From Desulfobacterales bacterium (GTDB lineage Bacteria; Desulfobacterota; DSM-4660; Desulfatiglandales; Desulfatiglandaceae), in the NCBI GenBank assembly GCA_027061865.1, contig JAMOVZ010000054.1, positions 1-15,088 of the forward strand: 15,088 nucleotides of DNA. Direction: 5' to 3'. This document shows, piece by piece, positions 7,814 through 13,491 of the stretch (its first letter is position 1; each line of letters opens with the position of its first letter). The translations under genes were made by a program, and so were the position numbers. The notes below the pieces were generated by a model. It did no database searches. It saw only the letters and a list, made by a program, of their open reading frames with translations, and was not told the DNA's origin.

Positions 7814-7820
7814 AAGGGGG
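7814..7820 (+). promoter_or_regulatory. Ribosome-binding site that decides the start at 7829
   Basis: AAGGGGG lies 8 bases before ATG 7829. An upstream GTG at 7820 is in frame but would overlap this site, so the ATG is the better start. Confidence 0.6.
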
Positions 7821-7828
7821 TGAACAAG

Positions 7829-8266
7829 ATGGCAAGGAAGATGTTGTTAGCTTTGTTGGTTACTACAGCCTGTGCCATGGTTTCATCTGCGGGGGCAGCG
7901 GACCTTGGGGGAATCCAGTATGCCTCTTGTGCGCATTCCATTTTTCAAGGATTCCTCGTCACCAACGCCCCCTTGTCCCCCTGGTGCCAAAACATGGGGA
8001 TGGATGGCGTGTGTTCATCCTGGAAGGTAACTTGTCCTTGTGAGATCAATGGCTCTTCATGGATCAATAATGAGAATAAGCTCTTTGGGATCGACTCAGG
8101 CGCGGAGGGAAGGCGAGGCTATGCCGTTGGCATCAAATTGACATTGAGGCGAGGTTCTAACTCAGGGCCTGCCTCTTCTTTTTTCTCCTTTTTGAAAAAG
8201 GCTTTAATGCTAAACTCATGCAGGACAGCCATATCTTTATTTGTTGAAACTCCAGATTCACAGTGA
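7829..8266 (+). CDS. Small exported Cys-containing protein of unknown function
   Basis: I do not recognise this gene's family. The 145-residue product starts MARKMLLALLVTTACAMVSSAGAADLGG: a basic n-region, a hydrophobic core and a good signal peptidase I site after AGA (about residue 23). The TTAC stretch is not a convincing lipobox. The predicted mature part has six cysteines, five of them within about 45 residues (YASC, PWC, GVC, TCPC), consistent with disulfides or metal/cofactor binding outside the cytoplasm. The last 40 residues or so (from about GSNSGPASSFF) have a different, Ser/Phe-rich character, and the reading there could be altered by a frameshift. It stands alone between a sigma-54-like promoter and a strong terminator, so it is probably a monocistronic, conditionally expressed envelope protein. 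The coding call rests on signal peptide, ribosome-binding site and flanking signals. Confidence 0.62.
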   Translation: MARKMLLALLVTTACAMVSSAGAADLGGIQYASCAHSIFQGFLVTNAPLSPWCQNMGMDGVCSSWKVTCPCEINGSSWINNENKLFGIDSGAEGRRGYAVGIKLTLRRGSNSGPASSFFSFLKKALMLNSCRTAISLFVETPDSQ

Positions 8267-8287
8267 AGAAAACATCCTAAGCCCCTT

Positions 8288-8305
8288 CCTGCCTTTATAG
8301 GCAGG
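8288..8305 (+). other. Small hairpin in the 3' region of the exported-protein gene
   Basis: CCTGCC-TTTATA-GGCAGG forms a perfect 6-pair stem with a 6-base loop, 30 bases upstream of the main terminator. It has no T-tract, so it is more likely an mRNA 3' structure than a terminator. Confidence 0.4.
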
Positions 8306-8333
8306 TTCACCTTCCCATCCTCTTTTCCCTCCC

Positions 8334-8369
8334 AAAGCGGGGCCTCTTTTGAGGCCCCGCTTTTCTTTT
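8334..8369 (+). terminator. Strong intrinsic terminator
   Basis: A perfect 13-pair stem (AAAGCGGGGCCTC at 8334-8346 with GAGGCCCCGCTTT at 8351-8363), a TTTT loop and a following TTTTCTTTT tract (8361-8369). It ends the transcript of the exported-protein gene and separates it from the MoxR unit. The T-tract lies on the plus strand, so this is the working orientation. Confidence 0.9.
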
Positions 8370-8386
8370 GTGGGCGGGGGAATTCC

Positions 8387-8415
8387 TTTTCAATTGTTGA
8401 AACTAGGTTTAAAAT
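8387..8415 (+). promoter_or_regulatory. Possible sigma-70-type promoter for the MoxR unit
   Basis: TTTTCA (8387-8392), a 17-base spacer and TAAAAT (8410-8415) lie between the terminator and the MoxR start. The -10 is good and the -35 weak. An alternative is TTGAAA (8397-8402) with CATAAA 16 bases later. Some promoter is required here because the preceding terminator is strong. Confidence 0.4.
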
Positions 8416-8442
8416 AGTCATAAAAGGATCTTTCACGGAGGC

Positions 8443-8476
8443 AACTGTAATAGAAATGGAAACTGTAATAATAGAA
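8443..8476 (+). repeat. Short imperfect direct repeat across the MoxR start codon
   Basis: AACTGTAATAGAA (8443-8455) and AACTGTAATAATAGAA (8461-8476) flank the ATG at 8456 and differ by three inserted bases. The ribosome-binding site GGAGG (8437-8441) lies 14 bases before the ATG, longer than usual. A small duplication may have created this spacing. Confidence 0.6.
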
Positions 8477-9322
8477 GGCGTAGAGCTTCACCTATCCCAG
8501 GCTGATGAGGTCCCCATGGCCTGGGTTGGTCAGCCAGAACTGATTTCTCAAGTGCTGGCAGCCTGGCTAATTGTGGGAGATGAAGATGTTCCTCTGAATC
8601 CACGCTTGGTTGGGAAACCCGGAGTCGGGAAAACCACACTGGCCTACCATGCTGGCAAAGCGCTTGGCAAACCAGTATACCTCTTTCAGGCCACCATGGA
8701 CACCCGGCCAGAAGACCTGATAGTCACCCCGGTGATCTCAGATAATGGAAAGATCAAGTACATGGCAAGCTCAATTGTCTCTGCCATGATCAAGGGCGGG
8801 GTGGCTGTCATTGACGAGGGAAACAGGATGAGTGAGAAGAGTTGGGCATCCCTGGCCCCCCTTCTTGACAACCGGCGATATGTGGAGTCAGTTGTCGCAG
8901 GTATTAAGATAAAGGCGCATCCTGAATTTCGATTGTGTACCACTATGAATGATGATGCAAGCACTTTTGAGCTGCCTGAATATATCCATTCCAGGCTGCA
9001 GCCTCAAATATTTATAGACTTCCCCGAAAGGGATGAAGAGCTGATGATCTTGGAAAAGAACCTCCCCTTTGCAGACCATGAGATCTTGGAATACGTGGTG
9101 GAATTCCTCCAAACCGCCCATGAAGCAGATGAGCCGTATTCGGCACGTGACGGAATCAATATTGCCCGCTATGCACTCAAGAGGCTGAAGATAATGAAAA
9201 AGGAACAAGTGCGTGACCGTTCGATTGTGGGGCTCTTAAAAGAGGCCGCCTCCATGATCCTGGATCCCCATGCAGTGGAGTATTTTAATGCAATTCTAGA
9301 TGACACTGAGTTCAATGCCTGA
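8456..9322 (+). CDS. MoxR-type AAA+ ATPase
   Basis: This is a cytoplasmic AAA+ ATPase of the MoxR/AAA_5 type (the group that includes CbbQ, NorQ and GvpN), which remodels partner proteins, often to insert a metal or activate an enzyme. The 288-residue protein has Walker A GKPGVGKTT (53-61), Walker B VAVIDEGNR (116-124), sensor 1 TTMND (162-166), a probable arginine finger near R180 (IHSRLQP) and a sensor 2 region SARDGINIAR (229-238). Both the catalytic Glu (E121) and the sensor Asn (N165) are present, so it should hydrolyse ATP. The ATG at 8456 has GGAGG 14 bases upstream, a long spacing. It overlaps the next gene, so the two products are probably made together. Most MoxR proteins are paired with a VWA protein; none is visible here. 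Confidence 0.9.
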   Translation: METVIIEGVELHLSQADEVPMAWVGQPELISQVLAAWLIVGDEDVPLNPRLVGKPGVGKTTLAYHAGKALGKPVYLFQATMDTRPEDLIVTPVISDNGKIKYMASSIVSAMIKGGVAVIDEGNRMSEKSWASLAPLLDNRRYVESVVAGIKIKAHPEFRLCTTMNDDASTFELPEYIHSRLQPQIFIDFPERDEELMILEKNLPFADHEILEYVVEFLQTAHEADEPYSARDGINIARYALKRLKIMKKEQVRDRSIVGLLKEAASMILDPHAVEYFNAILDDTEFNA

Positions 9323-11132
9323 ATTTAGCTGGAAAAACGTCCTGTTTGTCCCCATCCTGCATGGCCGCATGGAGTTTGCCGCTGAGGTGAGGCGGCAATT
9401 TCACCAACACCGGCCTGACTGTGTGGCCGTTGAGTATCCCTACACCCTGAGGGAGCAGATATTCCAAGGGATAAGGAGGCTCCCCTTTCTTTCTGTGGCC
9501 TATTACGAGGAAGACGGCGAGTTCATTTATCTGCTCATAGAGCCGACCGACGGCCAGGTGGAGGCGGTGAGGCTGGCACTGGAGCATGGGATTCCAGTCC
9601 ATTTTGTGGACCGTCACGCCAAGGAGTATCCTGTAGATCTTACGCCGTTTCCTGACCCTTACTCTATCACCAGGATTGGATATGAGGCTTACTGCCAGGC
9701 CTTCCTGGCCATGGCCTCTCGCGGACGCTCTCCCTCCAATGAGGATGTCCTCCGGGAAAAGGCCATGGCCTTTAATCTCCAAAGGCTTAGCAAACAGTAT
9801 GAGCGGGTGCTTTTCGTAGGAGGCCTCTATCATGTGCCAGGCGTAATGGAGATGCTGGATAGCCCCCAGGCAAGGGTGATCGGCCCCACAAAGGCCAGGG
9901 GAGCAGGTGTCGCCCACCTGCACGAAGACTCAAGCCGAGAGCTCATGACTGAGATGCCCTTTTTGTGTGCCCAATATGAAGAGGCAAGAGCCGATGGTGA
10001 CCTTGGGGGGCTTGATAGGCTTTACATCCAAAACCAGTTGATAAAGGAAGCGCGGAAGGAACATAAAAAAAAGAACAGGGAAGAGCTGAGCCCTTGGCAA
10101 TTAAGGGTGCTGCACCGATTCGCCAGGAATTACGCCTTGATCACAGGGAAGCTGGTCCCCAATTTCTATCAGCTTATTGTGGCGGCCAGGGGGGCGGCAG
10201 ACGACAACTTTGCCTATGAAGTGTGGCTCAAGGGAAGTGAGTATCCGTGGCAAACAGAGAATCCTGGTCTTTCAGTTCTCAGGCTGAGTGGAGAGGACCT
10301 CTTTCTTGATCAGAAGCGGATCCGCTTTCACCGCCGCATCAAGACATTCCGGAGGCGCCTGATTTCGGTGAAAGTAAAGAGAAGTCCTTCGTCCCGGGAG
10401 GCTGCCAGGTGGAAGAAGGAGTTCGGGGCATTCAGCATTTGCTCATACCCTCCTGAAGATGTGGTGGTGGAAGGATATGGCCAATATCTTCAGAAGAGGG
10501 CCATGGAGATAAGGACAGAGGAGCAGAGCAGCATAGAGCCGTTTATGGCCTCCATGCTAGATGGTATTGACATTCGGCAGACCATCAGGGAGTGGGGAAG
10601 TGGCAAGATTTATGTCAGGCACGATGCCCCCTTCAGGGGAAAGGTGGGCTCTGTGGTGGTGATTTTTGACCCCGATTATCCCGACAAGGAGGGGAAGGAG
10701 AGGTTCCCCTGGTGTGTGACCTGGCTGGGGGAACACGAGCAGGAGTCTGATATGGCATTTTACAGCACCCCTGCAGGGGAAGTGGTGGTGGGCCCTGGGA
10801 TCTCCAGGTGCCAATATGGTGGCTTCATGCTCACCTATCCCCCCATGCGGGTATTTGACATATGGAAGGATCCCCTGTTCGACTTTGCCCGCAGCAAACC
10901 CGAGCGCCTGCTGCTGGCTGCAATAGATTACAGCATGGAGAAAAACATAGTGTATGTGGCAGGCAGCCCGCCTTCTGGGTGGTGCAAGAGTTTTGCAGCA
11001 AGGCAAGGGAAAAAGATCATCTACATGCCCATTGGCATCTTCTCGCCTGTAACGCTAAGGAAAATCAGACAGTTTCATGTGCTTGACGGCCACCACGTAA
11101 GGCGCTATGCCCAAAACTACATTGATTCGTAA
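9315..11132 (+). CDS. Large protein with TraB/ChaN/DUF5682-like N-terminal domain; C-terminal region unknown
   Basis: A 605-residue product from ATG 9315; an in-frame ATG at 9300 would add five residues. The 9315 start is preferred for a weak GAG element and an 8-base overlap with the MoxR stop. The first 180 residues show a pattern I associate with the TraB/ChaN/DUF5682 type of fold: a strand ending in HG (H16), VAVEYP with E40, a VHFVD strand with D99, REKAMAFNL (147-155) and a final VGGLYHVPGV strand with H173. These His/Glu/Asp/Arg residues are candidates for an active or metal-binding site. No signal peptide or membrane segment is evident. Two basic stretches (about 244-256 and 334-356) precede a C-terminal part of about 230 residues with several Trp/Cys/His-containing blocks (such as SPPSGWCKS and LDGHHVRRY) that I do not recognise. 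The link to MoxR is seen in the overlap; function is unknown. Confidence 0.85.
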   Translation: MPEFSWKNVLFVPILHGRMEFAAEVRRQFHQHRPDCVAVEYPYTLREQIFQGIRRLPFLSVAYYEEDGEFIYLLIEPTDGQVEAVRLALEHGIPVHFVDRHAKEYPVDLTPFPDPYSITRIGYEAYCQAFLAMASRGRSPSNEDVLREKAMAFNLQRLSKQYERVLFVGGLYHVPGVMEMLDSPQARVIGPTKARGAGVAHLHEDSSRELMTEMPFLCAQYEEARADGDLGGLDRLYIQNQLIKEARKEHKKKNREELSPWQLRVLHRFARNYALITGKLVPNFYQLIVAARGAADDNFAYEVWLKGSEYPWQTENPGLSVLRLSGEDLFLDQKRIRFHRRIKTFRRRLISVKVKRSPSSREAARWKKEFGAFSICSYPPEDVVVEGYGQYLQKRAMEIRTEEQSSIEPFMASMLDGIDIRQTIREWGSGKIYVRHDAPFRGKVGSVVVIFDPDYPDKEGKERFPWCVTWLGEHEQESDMAFYSTPAGEVVVGPGISRCQYGGFMLTYPPMRVFDIWKDPLFDFARSKPERLLLAAIDYSMEKNIVYVAGSPPSGWCKSFAARQGKKIIYMPIGIFSPVTLRKIRQFHVLDGHHVRRYAQNYIDS

Positions 11133-11207
11133 AAAGTATCCACCCTACAAACCAAAACATGGTATAAGGGCTCCTGGTCTCTTTTCAAAACGTAAATTTC
11201 AGAGGGG

Positions 11208-11215
11208 AAAGGAGG
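11208..11215 (+). promoter_or_regulatory. Ribosome-binding site that decides the CGGC-like gene start
   Basis: AAAGGAGG, with 5 bases to the ATG at 11221, is close to ideal. It rejects the longer in-frame reading from ATG 11107, which would overlap the end of the preceding gene and add 38 basic residues that do not fit the family. Confidence 0.85.
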
Positions 11216-11220
11216 CGGTT

Positions 11221-11565
11221 ATGGAAAAGGTGTTGGTGATTGGTTGTGGCACTTATATGGATAGCGGCTATGGTTGCCCTGGGGAGTGGCGGTGCCTGAA
11301 AGCAGCCGCCCTTGGGGAGGGGACCTTTGGCAAACCCGCCCAAGTCGTGGGCTTTTTGAGATGTGAATGCCCTGGGCGGCCCATGATTTCCAATATCAAC
11401 ATGGCCATGAAGCTCTCTGAGATAAAGCCCGAAAAGATCTATTTCAGCACATGCCTTGCCAATGCAAAACCTGACTGTCCCTACAATGTGCCCGAACAGC
11501 TAGCAGGCCTGATAAGGGAGAAGACGGGAATAGAAGTGGTCATGGGTACTCATGATTATCATTAA
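11221..11565 (+). CDS. CGGC-domain-like putative metal-binding protein
   Basis: A 114-residue cytoplasmic protein (no signal peptide) resembling the CGGC-domain family, thought to bind metal through conserved cysteines. The visible pattern is VLVIGCGTY (C9), GCPGEWRCLKAA (C19, C25), VVGFLRCECPGRP (C48, C50), IYFSTCLA (C78), DCPY (C86) and the terminal GTHDYH (H111, H114). This is the usual order of family blocks, including CPG, the I-SC-like segment and the final GTH. In most members I recall, the middle block reads CGGCPG; here it is CECPG, one residue shorter. The gene follows the TraB-like gene by 88 bases with no terminator seen, so it may be the third member of the MoxR unit, and it ends 40 bases before the convergent rsmA. 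Physiological role is unknown. Confidence 0.8.
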   Translation: MEKVLVIGCGTYMDSGYGCPGEWRCLKAAALGEGTFGKPAQVVGFLRCECPGRPMISNINMAMKLSEIKPEKIYFSTCLANAKPDCPYNVPEQLAGLIREKTGIEVVMGTHDYH

Positions 11566-11605
11566 ACCTGTTTTGCTGCCTTTTCTTTAACTGGATTTTT
11601 TCTAA

Positions 11606-12430
11606 TTACGATGATGTGATGGGTGGAAGGGCGGCAGTGAGGGCAAGGAATTCTTCCATGGTGAGGGTCTCTGCCCTCCTGCCAGGCGAGATCCCACAGG
11701 CGGCCAGAGCGCCCATGATGGCCTCTTTTTCCAAAGTGGGCAAGGAAGAGGCCAGGGAGTTTATGATGGTCTTTCTTCGTTGGGAAAAGGCTGCCCTTAC
11801 CACCCTTCTGAATCCCTCGAAAGGGACTTGATCTGCACCTGGGTACGGGGCCTTGAAGTCGAGCTCTACCAGGATAGAGTCCACCTTCGGCTTGGGCCAA
11901 AAGGCGTTCTTGGAGGCCCGAAGCAGAACCTTGGCAGCAGCGCAGTAGCGGACAAGAAGCGTCATGATGCCATAGGATTTGGTGCCAACAGCGGCTATGA
12001 GCCTCTCCCCAAACTCCTTTTGAAACATAAGTATCGCCCGGTCCAGCATGGCCCTTTGCTCAAGGAGCTTGAGCAGAAAAGGGGTAGAGATGTTGTAAGG
12101 GAGGTTGGCCATTATCTTGATCCGGTCTCCCAAAAGGGAGCGCGTCCTTGAGATATCAAAGCGCAGTATGTCGGCAATTACTATAGTCACGTTGTCCAGT
12201 TCCTTTGCCCTGAGCCTCTCAGTCAAGGGATGAATGAGCTCAGCGTCCTTTTCAATGGCCAGAACCATCTCTACGGCCCTTGCCAGAGGAACAGTGAGTG
12301 CGCCCAGGCCCGGCCCCACCTCCAAGATCCTGTCTGAGGCCTCAAACCCCGCCCTTGCAATTATGTTCTCTGCAAGAGAACCTGGGGCAAGAAAGGCCTG
12401 GCCGAATCTTTTTTTTGGGTGAATGGTCAT
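11606..12430 (-). CDS. rsmA: RsmA (KsgA), 16S rRNA adenine dimethyltransferase
   Basis: RsmA dimethylates two adjacent adenines in helix 45 at the 3' end of 16S rRNA late in 30S assembly. The 274-residue protein carries the SAM-binding motif I EVGPGLGAL (37-45), an acidic motif II residue E60, D87 in the VIADIL block, the catalytic NLPYNIST motif (109-116) and the C-terminal FSQRRKTIINSL block. The N-terminal block reads KKRFGQAFL; nearly all family members have Asn or His where this has Ala12, so this is a notable substitution near the SAM site. The gene is 21 bases downstream of tsaD with no clear ribosome-binding site, which suggests translation coupled to tsaD. It is probably the last gene of the kinase-tsaD-rsmA unit. 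Confidence 0.95.
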   Translation of the reverse strand: MTIHPKKRFGQAFLAPGSLAENIIARAGFEASDRILEVGPGLGALTVPLARAVEMVLAIEKDAELIHPLTERLRAKELDNVTIVIADILRFDISRTRSLLGDRIKIMANLPYNISTPFLLKLLEQRAMLDRAILMFQKEFGERLIAAVGTKSYGIMTLLVRYCAAAKVLLRASKNAFWPKPKVDSILVELDFKAPYPGADQVPFEGFRRVVRAAFSQRRKTIINSLASSLPTLEKEAIMGALAACGISPGRRAETLTMEEFLALTAALPPITSS

Positions 12431-12450
12431 GGGCTTTGCTGGGTGTACAT
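12427..12450 (-). other. Seven-codon open frame bridging tsaD and rsmA
   Basis: One base after the tsaD stop an ATG (12450-12448) opens a frame reading MYTQQSP. Its TGA stop overlaps the rsmA ATG as ATGA (12427-12430). It might serve as a re-initiation bridge for rsmA, which lacks a clear ribosome-binding site, or it may be chance. The arrangement is seen; any function is speculative. Confidence 0.25.
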
Positions 12451-12451
12451 C

Positions 12452-13465
12452 TCAAGCGTTCTGGCCGATGGGGAACCTGGACTTTACATCAATAGAGAGG
12501 TCTGCCACCTCTCCCCTCATGAATCTGTGATAACCTGCTAAAGCTATCATGGCGCCATTATCTGTACAGTAGGCAGGCCTTGGCCAATAGGCCTTGAGGC
12601 CATTGGCCCCGGTCACTTCCAAGAGCCTCTCTCTCAATCTGCTGTTGGAGGCAACCCCTCCTGCCATGCACACATGTCTTACTCCCTTTTTTCGGGCAGC
12701 CAGGATGAGTTTGTCTGCCAGTACGTCCACTACTGCTTCTTGAAACGAAGCCGAGATGTCTTCTAAGGTCACATCCTTTCCACCTTTTTCCCATTCCTTC
12801 ACATAGAGAGCTACAGCGGTCTTGAGGCCGCTGAAGCTAAAGTCCAAAGAGTCCTTGGCCAAATATGCCCTTGGGAATTTTATTCGCTCTCTGTCCCCCT
12901 TCTTTGCGGCCCTCTCGATTACAGGGCCTCCCGGATATCCCAGGCCCAAGATCTTGGCTACCTTGTCAAAGGCCTCTCCTGCGGCATCGTCCAAGGTTTG
13001 CCCCATCTGTTCGTAGTGGCCGAAGTCTTTGACATAGTAAATACTGGTGTGCCCCCCTGCAACTGTGAGAATTATAAAGGGAAAGGGGGGGTGGTCTTCT
13101 TCCAGAAACACAGACAAGATGTGCCCCTCCAGGTGGTTTACTGCCACTAGCGGGATTCCGAGGCCATAGGCCAGTCCCTTTGCGTAGTAGAGTCCAACAA
13201 GCAGGGAGCCGATCAGTCCAGGCCCAATGGTTACTGCTACGGCTGCAATTTCCTCGGTCTTCACTTGGGCGGTTTTCAAGGCCTCTTGGGCCACATGCAT
13301 TATATTTCTGATATGTTCACGGGATGCAAGCTCTGGGACCACGCCCCCGTGGGGTTGATGAAGCTTTACTTGGGACTGGATTATATTGGAAAGCACAATT
13401 CTTCCATCTTCGAGGACCGCCGCAGAGGTATCATCACACGATGTATCAAGTCCCAGGATCAACAT
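12452..13465 (-). CDS. tsaD: TsaD, tRNA t6A37 threonylcarbamoyltransferase
   Basis: TsaD (Kae1/Qri7/YgjD family) transfers the threonylcarbamoyl group to A37 of ANN-decoding tRNAs, acting with TsaB and TsaE, which are not in this window. The 337-residue length is standard. The ASKHA-fold nucleotide site starts MLILGLDTSCDDTS (1-14); GGVVPELASREH follows at 40-51, the metal-binding HLEGH motif has H111 and H115, and the third metal ligand is D302 in YCTDNGAM. The glycine-rich VAGGHTS and MAGGVASNSRLR blocks are also present. The start lies 26 bases after the kinase stop and the ribosome-binding site is weak. All functional residues that I can check are in place. Confidence 0.97.
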   Translation of the reverse strand: MLILGLDTSCDDTSAAVLEDGRIVLSNIIQSQVKLHQPHGGVVPELASREHIRNIMHVAQEALKTAQVKTEEIAAVAVTIGPGLIGSLLVGLYYAKGLAYGLGIPLVAVNHLEGHILSVFLEEDHPPFPFIILTVAGGHTSIYYVKDFGHYEQMGQTLDDAAGEAFDKVAKILGLGYPGGPVIERAAKKGDRERIKFPRAYLAKDSLDFSFSGLKTAVALYVKEWEKGGKDVTLEDISASFQEAVVDVLADKLILAARKKGVRHVCMAGGVASNSRLRERLLEVTGANGLKAYWPRPAYCTDNGAMIALAGYHRFMRGEVADLSIDVKSRFPIGQNA

Positions 13466-13491
13466 TCCAACACCATCATGGACCGGGGTTT

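Larger units (their letters stand above)
7493..7828. other. Divergent intergenic region between the Liv operon and the plus-strand island
   Basis: About 336 bases without a convincing gene. The left half holds the minus-strand promoter and leader of the binding-protein gene. The right half is AT-rich (about 7640-7760), with a perfect 10-base palindrome TGAAATTTCA at 7732-7741, and carries a sigma-54-like promoter at 7764-7780 for the gene at 7829. An activator site for the latter would be expected in the AT-rich stretch, but I cannot identify one. Confidence 0.75.

Noticed and set aside
8119..8436. Minus-strand open frame of 105 codons opposite the small exported protein
   Set aside because: It reads through the intrinsic terminator, has no good ribosome-binding site and opposes a frame with a signal peptide and matching regulatory signals.
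11107..11220. Longer start for the CGGC-like protein at ATG 11107
   Set aside because: It overlaps the preceding gene and adds a basic segment absent from the family, while ATG 11221 has an almost ideal ribosome-binding site.
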